Source: Cyanophora paradoxa (taxonomy: Eukaryota; Glaucocystophyceae; Cyanophorales; Cyanophoraceae). Taken from it: a stretch of 64,000 nucleotides of DNA. The DNA lies in assembly GCA_004431415.1 (NCBI GenBank), contig QPMI01000163.1:124001-188000 (forward strand), read 5' to 3'. The position numbers were made by a program, and so were the translations under genes. Shown piece by piece: positions 33,894 to 43,757 of the stretch. Within the stretch, counting starts at the first letter, position 1. Each line of letters starts with the position of its first letter. The notes beneath the pieces were generated by a model. It was not told where the DNA came from. It ran no database searches and was given only the letters and a program-made list of their open reading frames with translations.

Positions 33894-35404
33894 ATGGCAG
33901 AGGGGAAGCGCGCGTCGGCCCTGGCCGAGCTCGAGTTGCGCTACGCGGCGGGCGCGTCTCCGAAGCCAGGCGGCGCATCGCCCGCTGCAGCCAAAGGCTC
34001 GGCGAAGAAGAGCAGCGAGAAGAAGAGAAAACAGCGCGAGGTCGCGGACGAGATTGACCCCGACGGTGCTCGCGATCCCCGCGACAGCTCGCTCGTCGTG
34101 CTGCGCTGATCCATCATGCAGACCCGCTATACCAGCGCCTGGACGTGCCACTCGACCCTCCAGCACCGCCTCCAGCGGCAGACTCGCAGGCCGGAGACGT
34201 GGTTGCGACGCTGGTCAGGAGCGTGGCGGGCCCGAGCGCTGCACGGGGCCGGCAATTCGAAAATGCCGTCCAACAGAAGCTGAGCGAGACGAGCACGCTG
34301 TTGCTGGACAACCCTAAGCAGGATCTATCGCTGCAGGACCTTCGCAAACGAAAGGCAGCAATGCAGGTGCCACCTTCCCCACGACCCTGCGGCTGCATCT
34401 GATCCCTAGCAGGCCCAGCGCGTGAAGCGTGTCAGTGCAAAGCAGCAGCGGAAGCTAAAGGTATACGACATCCCGGAGGAGTCGAAGAAGTGCGTCTTCA
34501 GTGCTTAGCTAGACGCTTTTTGTTTGGCCTCGCTAGATGAAGTCCCCTTTCCCCTCCCCACCGACGCGCGTTGAGGGGTGGCGCCGTCATTGGCGCCACC
34601 GCGAAAGTTCGCGTCGTAGACCGAAGTAGCCGCTGGTACCCGCGCTGGAGTCTGCTGATGAAGGTTGCGGTCAAAAGCGACCATACATTGTCCCGCTCTT
34701 TTCTGCTAGCACTTTCCTGCCGTCCGGAAGCGCATTTGTGCGGCGATACCTAACGCCGATCGACAGGTACGAGCTGTACGTGCCTCTGCACCACCTCTGG
34801 ACGAAGTACATCGGGGATGTGCTCGGGCCAGGGCCGCCGTCCGGGTCAGCGCGGTTTGCAGGCCGAGCCCCTCGCCTGAGCTCACGGCCTCGCAGGCCGC
34901 AGGCGCTGAACTCGCTTCTCAAGGCCGACTTCCACGGTTGCCGCATGCGAGGCACGGGCCCTGGCAGCACCCGCACCTGCCGGGAGGGCGCGCTGACTCT
35001 GCCCGCCGCAGTCGTGAAGAGCAAGTGCCCGTCGCTTGTCGGGATCGAGGGGATCATGCTGCAGGAGACGGAGCACACGTTCCGCATCATCACCCCCGCC
35101 GATCGCATTGCCGGTGCCCCCCGCCCCGCCCGCCTTCCCTTCGGAGCCTCCGGCGCCGACGCCCTTCCGCCGCGCAGTCGTGCCCAAGGTGGCGTCCGTG
35201 TTTGCCGTCCGGCTCTCCCCCACCCACGAGGCGCTCCTCTACGGCGTGGTCCGCCCCGCCCGCCACGCCGCCCACACAGCCGGCGGCCTGCCTGCGGCCC
35301 GCCGCGCGCTCACGCCGGCGCCATGGCGCCCGCAGCACCTTCGGCACCGTACCGCGGAGCGTTCGGTGAAGAAGTTCAAGAACAAGGTCACCGTGGACTT
35401 GTAA
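33894..35404 (+). CDS. POP4: RNase P / RNase MRP subunit POP4 (Rpp29)
   Basis: POP4/Rpp29 is a core protein of RNase P and RNase MRP, needed for tRNA and rRNA processing in the nucleolus. The start is ATG 33894 (MAEGKRASALAELELRYAAG), followed by a Lys-rich segment (KKSSEKKRKQREVADEIDPD). Joined exons give DPLYQRLDVPLDPP, TLLLDNPKQDLSLQDLRKR, QRKLKVYDIPEESKK, FVRRYLTPIDRYELYVPLHH, LWTKYIGDVLG, LNSLLKADFHG, VKSKCPSLVGIEGIMLQET, EHTFRIITPADRI, VVPKVASVFAVRL, STFGTVPRSV and KKFKNKVTVDL, with the stop at 35404. The order and key words (LLKADxHG, KSKCPSxVGIxGIxLQETxxxFxIIT, KKFKxKxTIDL) match the family. Introns show CTGATC branch-like motifs 12-16 nt from CAG. Confidence 0.92.
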
Positions 35405-35819
35405 GCAGCATGCAGCGCAGCTGGCTGCCCTTGCCTGCCGTTCTCTCTAGATGGCTACTTTTATCTAGATGTTGTGAATTCATGTACAGTCCGGCTTCGA
35501 CGGTTTCAGGATACATGTACAAATCTGTGGCGCAGCGCTTGCCGCAGCCGCCGCGCCGCGCTGGGCGCCGGCGCTTGCGCGTCCCTGAAGCAAGCGTAAG
35601 CGTTCAACAGCTGCAGATCTCCTCGACGTCGCGCCCGTTGATGCGGCGCGGTGCGTATGCGGCTGCTTTTTCACTGCATATGCATGATGCCCCTTGTTTT
35701 CGAGAGGGCGTGTGGGGGGGGATACAGGTTCCTTTGCAGCATCCACAGGGTCGCGCGGTACCGGTCGCATCCACAGCTAGCACGCGCCGGCGCCGGCGCG
35801 CGACGGGCTCGACAGCAAG

Positions 35820-37686
35820 ATGCCGGACTCGTGGGCTGAACCTCATGACTTCAACTACAGCGAGGTGAAGATGAGCAAGAAGATTGGCTCTGGCCTCACC
35901 GCGGAGATCTACAAGTGCGCCCGGGGCGCCAGGGCATGCAGCGGCTTAGCGAGAACACGTTCAATAGAGTTCGATAGCCGGGAGCGCGCCCTCTGCGCTC
36001 CACCAGCCGCCGGCGCACGGCGGCTTTTCGCTCGCCAACCGGTCGCGCAGGGGGACCTACCGGGGCGCATCGGTTGCCGTGAAGATAATGAAGCGCCGTA
36101 AGTTCGGCCGCGCCGCGCCCCGCACCTGCCGCACTGAAGGACTGCCTTCTCGCATACGCCGGAAGATCCGAACGACAACTACGTGCAGATGATGTTCCGC
36201 AAGGAAGTCGACCTTCTCTCGTGCGTACCATCCCAATGCATACGGATGCTTAGCGCCCGGCGTCTCCGTCGTGCCGGTGCTGCGCATCTTGATCAGCTGC
36301 AGCTGCAGTCCGCTTGCCGTATAGCTAGCAAGCTTTAGCCCTGTCCGCTACCACTCGGGTTTCTGCGAAGCCAGTCTGTACCGATGTCTTGACCCACTTC
36401 TTCCCCTTGTGCACTCTGCATCTAGATCTAGATCTTCCGCTCGTGATTCCGGCGCCCCATGAGCACGCGATTCCCGGCCCCCTCCGCGCCCAGAGCCACC
36501 GCCCCCCGGCCGCGCCGCCAAGCTGACATCGCTGCGCGCGCAGGCGAAGCCAGCACCCGAACATCGTGACCTTCGTGGGGGCGTACCAGGACGATAAAAT
36601 AAGAGCGCTGGTCATGGAGGCACGCCCCCGCCTCCCCCCCCCCCCCCCCCCCCTCCCCCCCTTTCACCCAAGGCGCTCAACCCGAGCGCGGCGCGCTGCG
36701 GCAGTTTCTTCCGGGCCTCAACATGTACCAGCGGCTGCACGGGGAGAAGCCGAAGCCGCCGAAGCGCCTCGAGGAGACGCTTCGCATGGCGCTCGGTGCG
36801 CTGCGGAGCCCGAGCTCGAGAGCGCGCGTCCCTCAGCTCGCTCTGACGGGGCGCGGGACGGCAGACATCTCGCGGGCGATCGCCTTCATGCACGAGAACG
36901 GCTTCATCCACCGCGACCTCAAAAGCTCGAACCTCATGGTGCTATGCGCCGCGCCGCGATCACGAGGCCCCGCCCACCGCCCCCGCCTGCGCTCACGCCC
37001 CCGCGCGCCTCCCCTCAGACGACGGACGAGGGCATCGTCAAGCTGATCGACCTCGGCCTCAGCCGCGACGACGCCGCCGACGGCCGCATGACGTGCGCCG
37101 CGGGCCCCGCCCGCCCGGCCACGCCGCGGGGCGCCGAGCGGGGCGGGGCGGGGCAGGGGCGAGACGGGGAGCTACCGGTGGGCGGCGCCCGAGGTGCTGC
37201 GGAACGAGCCGTACCACAGGAGCGCCGACGTCTTCTCGTTCGGCATCGTCATGGCGCGCCCCCGCTTTTCGCCTTTTGCGTGCCGCCCCGCGCAGATAAA
37301 TCGATGCTGACGCGGGGGCGGGCGGGGGGGCGCAGTGGGAGATCATCACGGGGGACCTGCCGTACGGGCGGCTGACCCCGCTGGAGGCGGCGATGGGCGT
37401 GGCGACCAAGGGGGTGCGGCCGAGCAAGCTCAAGCCCGGCAAGAACGTGAACGAGGAGCTCATCGCGCTGATAGAGCAGTGCTGGGCGGAGCGGCCCGAC
37501 GAGCGGCCGCCGATGTCCGAGGTGGCCGTCCGCGTCGAGGCGATCCTGCGGGCGGCGGAGCCCGGCGTGAACCTGGACCTGCCGCCCAACGCGACCCGCC
37601 TCAAGTCCATGCCGCAGCGCAGCGAGAGCGGCAGCTTCTTCTCCAAGATCGCCGACTTCTTCTCTGGCTCCAAGTCCCACCGTTGA
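35820..37686 (+). CDS. TKL-type protein kinase
   Basis: This is a Ser/Thr kinase of the tyrosine-kinase-like group. The start is ATG 35820 ([20 protein letters not shown]). The P-loop region [14 protein letters not shown] and [14 protein letters not shown] carries the ATP-binding Lys (VAVK). [10 protein letters not shown] contains the helix C Glu. Then follow [40 protein letters not shown] (catalytic HRDLKSSN), [14 protein letters not shown] (DLG in place of DFG), [20 protein letters not shown] (APE), [35 protein letters not shown] and [16 protein letters not shown]. The stop is at 37686. An intron near 36620-36700 contains an 18-base C run. All catalytic residues except the DFG Phe are canonical, so it is probably active. 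Kinases of this form are common in amoebae, oomycetes and algae. Confidence 0.88.
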
Positions 37687-38188
37687 TGATCCCCCGGCCG
37701 CGGCCCCGCAAGGCCGCTTTACCCATCCCCGCCCCCCGCGCTCCGAGGCTCGATGCCGGCGCCGGCCCATCGGCGTGCGCTATCTCTCGCATCCCCCTAG
37801 TTCCGCTCGCAGCAGTTGTAGATCTAGATTACGGTAGGGCGCAGCCGTTTTCCGTGCACATTGCCAGCATGGCATATTTTTTTGCTTCGAATCTGTGAGA
37901 GCTGATGTATTGCTGAGTGCTTGAAATTTACCTGATCATGAAGGAATCGCTATTTATCTGGATCTCGCCATGCTATGCAGGGACGGACTCGGGGAGCAAG
38001 AGCGGAGCCCTACAAGACTGGCGCCTCGAAGTCGCACACGCTGCAGAGCATATGTAGGCCAACGTGAGGAACGCAGAAGCACGAGAGGGTCCCGGTGCAG
38101 TCCGTCCTGCACGAGGGTCACTGTGTGATTCGGGCGCGGGCGCGGGCCTGGCACCTGTGTGCAGCAGAGGCCATCGCAAGACTAGACG
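37687..38188. other. Intergenic interval
   Basis: This is the 3' flank of the kinase gene and the 3' flank of the minus-strand gene that follows. I see no gene or clear repeat. Confidence 0.4.
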
Positions 38189-39027
38189 CTAGCTGGGCCG
38201 GGGACACCTGCAGACCAGGTCAGAAATCTTTCGGACGGCCCATCGACGCGTGCTGCGAACCCCCGTCCTGGACTCGAATCCGCAGAGCTGGGGGCAGCGC
38301 AGCCCATCGTCGACTTGCAGGACGGGGGCGCGACGACACACGGGGCAGACGCATGTCTGCGAGGACTCCGCGCGCTGCCGGGCCGGATCTTCCCACGCTT
38401 CTACCATCTCCGTGTCCGCATGACCACATTCCGCATCAGGCGGAATATGCGCAAGCTGTGACTGTGCGTCGGCTTCCTCAAACGCCTCCGTGTCCTCGTA
38501 CTGCAGGAGCTCGCCTGCAGCGACATCAGATTTGGCGCGCTTGAGGGAAGAGGAGTTTATGGGCACGTTCTGCTCTGATCTCGCGGGCGAGCTCTTCGGT
38601 GAGGAACTGCAAGAGCTCCTCATCGGACGGCTGCACCGCGACGCCAGCCGAGTTCATTGCGCGGACGCGAAGCTGATGATACGTGGCCCGCTCGCGCTCC
38701 CAGTCGACGCTTCCTCGCTCGCTCGCTATGATTTCAGCCAGCTGCCTCTCCAAAACTGCGCCCTGCCGTGCCCGCATCAGCTGCGATGCATAGCGCGGCA
38801 CGCCAGGCTTGCCTGTGATTCCGAGCCCCTGCATTGCCGTACGTGCTCGTTTCTCGCATTCTTCATGCGCAGCAGACAGCGCTCCTGAGGCCCTCGTGCA
38901 GAACCGCGCTGCCACGGCGCCGCTCGACCGCACGGTGGGCGCCGGCGGCTCAGGGCGCGCACCTGGACGTGCGACCGCGGAGCTCGCTCCAGCGCACGGC
39001 CCCGCTTTCCAAGCACGCGGCCGCCAT
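38189..39027 (-). CDS. RPA-interacting-protein-like zinc-finger protein
   Basis: RPAIN proteins carry replication protein A into the nucleus; they have a Trp/Arg-rich N-terminus, an acidic helical middle and a C-terminal zinc finger. The start is ATG 39027 (MAAACLESGAVRWSELRGRT). Exon 2 contains ERCLLRMKNARNEHVRQCR in one frame. The middle reads LERQLAEIIASERGSVDWER, DEELLQFLTEELAREIRAE and AGELLQYEDTEAFEEAD. The C-terminus has CVCPVCRRAPVLQVDDG and RCPQLCGF, a C-x2-C...C-x3-C finger. The order fits RPAIN, but sequence similarity is modest and the N-terminal splice is not resolved. A different C4 zinc-finger protein is possible. Confidence 0.45.
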
Positions 39028-39394
39028 CTGATCGTCCGCCGCGGAGCGGGCCAGCTCGAGCGGGGAAATGACGCAGGCGAGGCTCGCTGCACGTCAGTGG
39101 ACGCCCGGCGCTACGAATGATCCTCTGATGCAAGGCTGCTTGCGCGTTGGGTGGCTTGGCGGCAAGTTGGCGCCCACTTGAATGAATTGCAAACGTACCC
39201 CAGTGCGGAAGTTTGCCCGGAACAAGCGCTCAGAACGATGTCCCTCCTCGATCCGCGCGATCCAGGAAGCGAGCTCAAGACCTCGGACGCCGCCCTCGCC
39301 ACTGGTGCGGGCCGGCGGGCGCTAGTCTTGTTTGCACCGCCCGCTCAAACGCACTTGCAGAGACGCGCGCCCTGCAGACGCTCGAGAAGCACGT

Positions 39395-40886
39395 CATGAA
39401 CGTGGGGAATGTCTTCGATTTCGTGCGCCCGCAGCGCTGGCTTGTCACCTTCTGCGCCGCCGCCGCCTGCGCTGCCGCCCGCGTGCCATTCGAGTCGTGC
39501 AGATCTCGCCACGGGTCGGGAAGAAGATTCTGGTGGCGCCGGATGGGCGTGAGGCGCTGCTCGCGCTCATCGTTCTGCCAGGCCCCCAGAGGTGCGCCAC
39601 GGGTCGCAGGTCACCACGGGCGGCCCTGTGTCAGGCCTGCTTCGCGCAGTCCCGTTCTCCGACACCTGTGGCGGAGCGCTTCGTTCGTCGTTGCCGATGC
39701 GTGCGCGATGAACGACCTGTTCGACACTCTGAGCGCCGAGTGCGCTGGTGAGCTCGAAATGTGCGTCCGCGTTTCTTGGCTGTTGCGTTGATGCAATCAA
39801 TTCTTTGAACCGCCCGCAGCTACGTGCCGGACGTCGTCAAAGGCGATCTCTCGAGCATGCGCGCCGACGTGAGGAGCTTCTACACCGAGCAGGCGCGCGG
39901 GAAACAGTCAACGCCGCTCGGGCGCGGGTCCTCGTTCATTTCGGGTTCGGCCTCCGCTGGCATTTGAGCACTTTGGTAGTCTGACGGGGCTTCCAGATAC
40001 GCACGACGATCGTTCGGCGGCTCACAAGGCGCTCGCGGCTGTAGACGAGTGGATTGCGCAGCGTGCTTGTGGGCAGGTTCGTTGCCTGGTTTGAATGGAG
40101 TTGACATTCACGGGATGAGCGTCGCCTACAGGACTGTGTGCTCGTCTGCATCACTGGCGCCCTTGGTGGCCGCTTGGACCAGGAGCTTGCGACTATCGTG
40201 CGTTCGCTCCTTCGCTCATTAATGCCAGCGGCTCTCTCCGATGATCACTGACGCTCTTTAATTTTGGCAGAATGACGCAATGGCCCTCGTTCGCATCCTT
40301 GCCTTCAGAGACCCCCTTTATCGTCAGTGACTCTAACATCTCGGGCAGGCATCCGCTCACCCGCGTCCCCTGACGTTCGCATGACCCACCTCTCTCGATT
40401 CGCGTGCCCCTGACATTCCGGTGCAGGTTGCTGGGGCGGGACTCGCTCGTGACGTGCCTCCCAGCCGGATTCCATCTCGTGCGCCGCCGGAATTGCTGCT
40501 CCTCGACGAATTTGAGACTCTGCTTGCCAATAATATTGTTGCCGTCCTCGCAGCTGCAGCTGGACCCGCGGTTCGAGAGCGGGCAGGTGGGCCTGCTTCA
40601 CCCTGGGGCTGGGTCGCTGTCGGTGCGGACGCGTGGCCTCAAGTGGGAGCTGGACCCCTCGCGACCCCTCCAGTTCGGGCAGCTCCTGAGCGTGTCTAAC
40701 GAGGTGCGCGATGGACCCTTCGCCTGTGTGTAAAGAGGTGAGCGCTCAAGCCTCGATTGAGCCTGAGAACTGTCGGCTGCGCAGCTGACTGGCACAAGCG
40801 TGGAGGTGGAGACCCCGGGACCCGTCCTCTGGACCTCCCGACTGGGCCCGCTCCCCGAAGGCCTCCCTCTCTCTCCGGAGCACTGA
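39395..40886 (+). CDS. Thiamine pyrophosphokinase-like protein
   Basis: TPK converts thiamine to thiamine diphosphate using ATP. The start is ATG 39395 (MNVGNVFDF), with exon 2 reading ISPRVGKKILVAPDGREALL. Then LRHLWRSASFVVADACAMND, YVPDVVKGDLSSMRADVRSF, THDDRSAHKALAAVDEWIAQ, CVLVCITGALGGRLDQELAT, FHLVRR, GQVGLLHPGAGSLSVRTRGL, KWELDPSRPLQFGQLLSVSN and PGPVLWTSRLGPLPEG follow, ending at 40886. GALGGRLDQ, TRGLKWxL, LSVSNE and the C-terminal LWT are TPK hallmarks. The usual GDFDS metal motif reads GDLSS, so one acidic ligand appears to be missing. Some splice joins (around 39900-40000) are unresolved. Confidence 0.75.
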
Positions 40887-42143
40887 GCAACCTCTAACTG
40901 TTGATCGTGGTACACACAGAATGATTCCAACACATATACGTAGTTGATCAGTTTCAGTAGTTGATCATGATTCGAAGACGGCTCCTCGGGCTTCCGCCCA
41001 CGTGCACTGCTCCAGGGCCTGGGGCTCAGCCGCGGCCGACGCCCTTTCCACACCCGCCGACCACGCGCCGCGCCCCGACTCCGATACTCGAATTTGAATA
41101 GGAGGGGGCTGGTGGGGAACTCGGAAGGGAGCAGCCGTCCCCATCGCGAGCCCGGAAGGCGCCGAGGAGCTCGGCAAAGCTCGGCTTGAGATCTAGAGCA
41201 GCGCTCGCCTGGCAGCGAATGAAAGCCGGCGACGTCTCATACGTATACCATGGCGGGACGCTGCTGGTTAAAATGAATTCGCACACACCGAGACACTACG
41301 GCTAGAGAAGGCGCAACGCGGCATCCCGCGTCCGCCAGCCGTTGATCACGGGCGCTCCTTCCAAACTGGGCAAAGCAGCCCAGGCGCCTCTCTCAGCAGC
41401 TGTGGTCGAGCTTGAGCGTTCCGAGGGGCGTGTCGACGCGAGGGAGCGCGCGCGTCAAGGTGACAATCCCGGGCCGGGCTGCCACTCATCGGTCTTAGCT
41501 TACTCCCGAAGCGTAGGAAGGACGACGACGGACGGAGCTTATCGGCGGGTCCCCTCGGCCTCTGCGGCGCCGATCAGCGCGATCAGCGCCTCCTCTGTTC
41601 CCGGTGTTCCAGCTTCGCGCGCTTCCACTTCCGCTCCAGCTGCTGCGCAGCGCTGTCGAGCTGGGGCAGGCGGGCGGGGCTGTCCAGCAAGCAGCGCCGG
41701 GCTCGCACCTGTGGTCGCGCTGCCTGCTTTGACTATAGCTGCTCTGCTGCGCCGCTCGCTTGTATGCGCCGATGGCCTGCTGGAAGGTCTCGGAAGTAGA
41801 CTCGCCGGGATTCGAATCTGTTGGGGGGAGGAAGTTCGAGGGGAGGGTGCCGCCACCGAAGGGTACGGCGCCAAGTTAGTGCAGTCGGACTCTGTTATAA
41901 ACGAGGTCAGCCTTCCAGCGCGCCCAGAGCCCCGCCGCAGGCCCAGCAGCCCAGCAGCTGACTGTGCTATTGTTCTCTACCTGCCGCAGATCGCGCAAAC
42001 CGCGCATTTCGCCCAATAAATACAGGTGCGGCGCTGTGGGCTCTGCCGCGGTCCTAGCGAGCCCTGGAGCGCGAGGATCGTATGGCTGGATCTGGAGCTG
42101 ACCCTGGTTTGTTCAATGGGTGCGCAGGGAAGAGTCCGTTAGG
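40887..42143. other. Intergenic interval holding one copy of a dispersed repeat
   Basis: No complete gene is supported. On the minus strand, 41690-41880 matches 58386-58560 on the plus strand (see repeat entries). Open frames elsewhere here are short and not recognisable. Confidence 0.4.
41690..41880 (-). repeat. Dispersed repeat, copy A
   Basis: Read on the minus strand, the copy contains CCTCCCCTCGAACTTCCTCC, then TCCCGGCGAGTCTACTTC, and later GCGCAGCAGAGCAGC. The plus strand at 58386-58560 has the same words in the same order with scattered differences. One frame is shared (pattern SRRVYFR...QAS-AAEQL), which may mean a decayed coding element. Confidence 0.6.
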
Positions 42144-43286
42144 ATGCGGTCCCTCGCCGTCCTCGCCGTTGCCCTCCTCGGGCTGGCGGCCATCGCCACC
42201 GCCCAGAACCTTCGCATTGTCGGGTCCGTTGCGGGCGGAGGTCAGCGGTGGGTTTCACACTCACCAGACCGGCAGCCTGTACTCGGACTCGACCTGCCTG
42301 CAGCCGTACGCTGATGGCGATATGGTTGGCCAGGCGTACCGCCCCATCGGTACTTCTGACGAGGTCATTAAGGCGTCCAACCGGAACACCGCCAACTTCG
42401 CCCCCCTGGTGATTCCACCTTCCACCGATGTGCCTGATACACCCGCTAAGTTTCTGCAGCCCTGGACCTACACCTTCTCGACTTCTACCTGCTATTCGGC
42501 GGGCGCTGGCGCCACTGGCGTGACCAACTTCCCGTTCACCCCCCGCACCGCTCCGACCGGCGGCGTGGCCCCGACTGTGCGCATCTTTCAGGAGACAAGT
42601 AGTTACTTCCTGTAACGCATTTCGCAGTTCACCTCCGGCTCTACCGCCACCAACTTCCTCACCGTCGCGGCCGTTCTTGGCCAGACCACCGCCTCGCAGG
42701 CGACTGCATGCCCCGGCGCGACTGCCGGTGGCCGCGACGCCGTCGCCACCTGCTCGGCGTTCCACTTCTTCTCCTTCGTGAACGACAACTTCCGGTTCCA
42801 GCCTGAGACCGCCAACGTCGACAAGGCCACCGCCAGCTACAACTACGTGAAGGTGCACTTGCTCTCTGTTCTTCTACTTTCGCTGTTTGGCTAATCTTGC
42901 ACCGTGCAGCTGTCCTGCGACCGCAACCTCCAGATGGTGTTCTCGCACTTCGCTGATGACAAGTGCACCACCATCCCCTCGGCCGTGCCCCTGCAGAAGG
43001 CCACGTGCGTGTTTTTGCAGACGAGGGTCAGTTTGTGCATGCCTTATCTAAACTGTCTCGCAGCATGCCGATGGGCTGCTACAAGATCGGCACCGTCACC
43101 CTGGACACCACTGTCTCTGTGAACGGCAACACCTACCCGAAGACCACCGAGGTTGCGTCTCAGGACGTCTACGCCCGCGTTCGCTGCTCCTCGGCGGCCA
43201 ACAGCGCGAGCTTCTCGCTTACCCCCGCGACCCTTGCTGTTGCGTTCTTCACCATCCTCGCGATCTTCGTGCAGCGCCAGCTGTAA
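42144..43286 (+). CDS. Secreted, probably GPI-anchored surface protein
   Basis: The start is ATG 42144. A clear signal peptide (MRSLAVLAVALLGLAAIATA) is followed by QNLRIVG and, after a GTCCGT...GGCAG intron, LYSDSTCLQPYADGDMVGQA. Further exons give PLVIPPSTDVPDTPAKFLQP, TNFLTVAAVLGQTTASQATA, FHFFSFVNDNFRFQPETANV, LSCDRNLQMVFSHFADDKCT, MPMGCYKIGTVTLDTTVSV and VYARVRCSSAANSASFS, and a hydrophobic C-terminus, LAVAFFTILAIFVQRQL, ends at the stop at 43286. Small residues (SSAANSASFS) followed by a hydrophobic tail form a typical GPI-attachment signal. Cysteines suggest disulfides. No known domain is recognised. All four introns carry CTCAC, CTGTAAC, CTAAT or CTAAAC near the acceptor. Confidence 0.75.
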
Positions 43287-43757
43287 GATGTCGGCGGTGT
43301 AACGAGATAAATCGCAATTAGTTTTTCTGGTTATTTCACTCAGGCATATGTTGCTGCGGAAGACAAAGGGAAAGGAGAGGGTGCATTTCTAGGGCCGGGG
43401 CTGGAGAATACGTTTTGCACTCCGGCTTTTAGTTAGAAGTTTGGGGCCGGGAAGTGTGCGTGCGGGATGTGAAGGTGAATCGAGAGGATGCAATTAAGTT
43501 TCAGGGACACATGGTGATAAGCGTGTAATTTGCCACAGCTGGCAGGGAGGGCGTTTCATGCGGCGACGTCGACTCTTCGCATTCAAATACAGAGCATGCG
43601 AATTAAAATCAGGACTTCATGTGCATCATTGAGTTCAGAATCAGGTCTCTATGACACGGACGTCGACATCAGACAGATCTGTATATGTGACAGATCTAGC
43701 TTCACGAAGCTTCACATCTAGCTCTAGTGCAGTGAGCATCAATAAACTACTAGCTGG

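Noticed and set aside
38255-38285. Possible tRNA T-arm (GATTCGAGTCC-like word on the minus strand)
   Set aside because: No D-arm, anticodon stem or acceptor pairing could be found, and the word lies in the zinc-finger coding exon.
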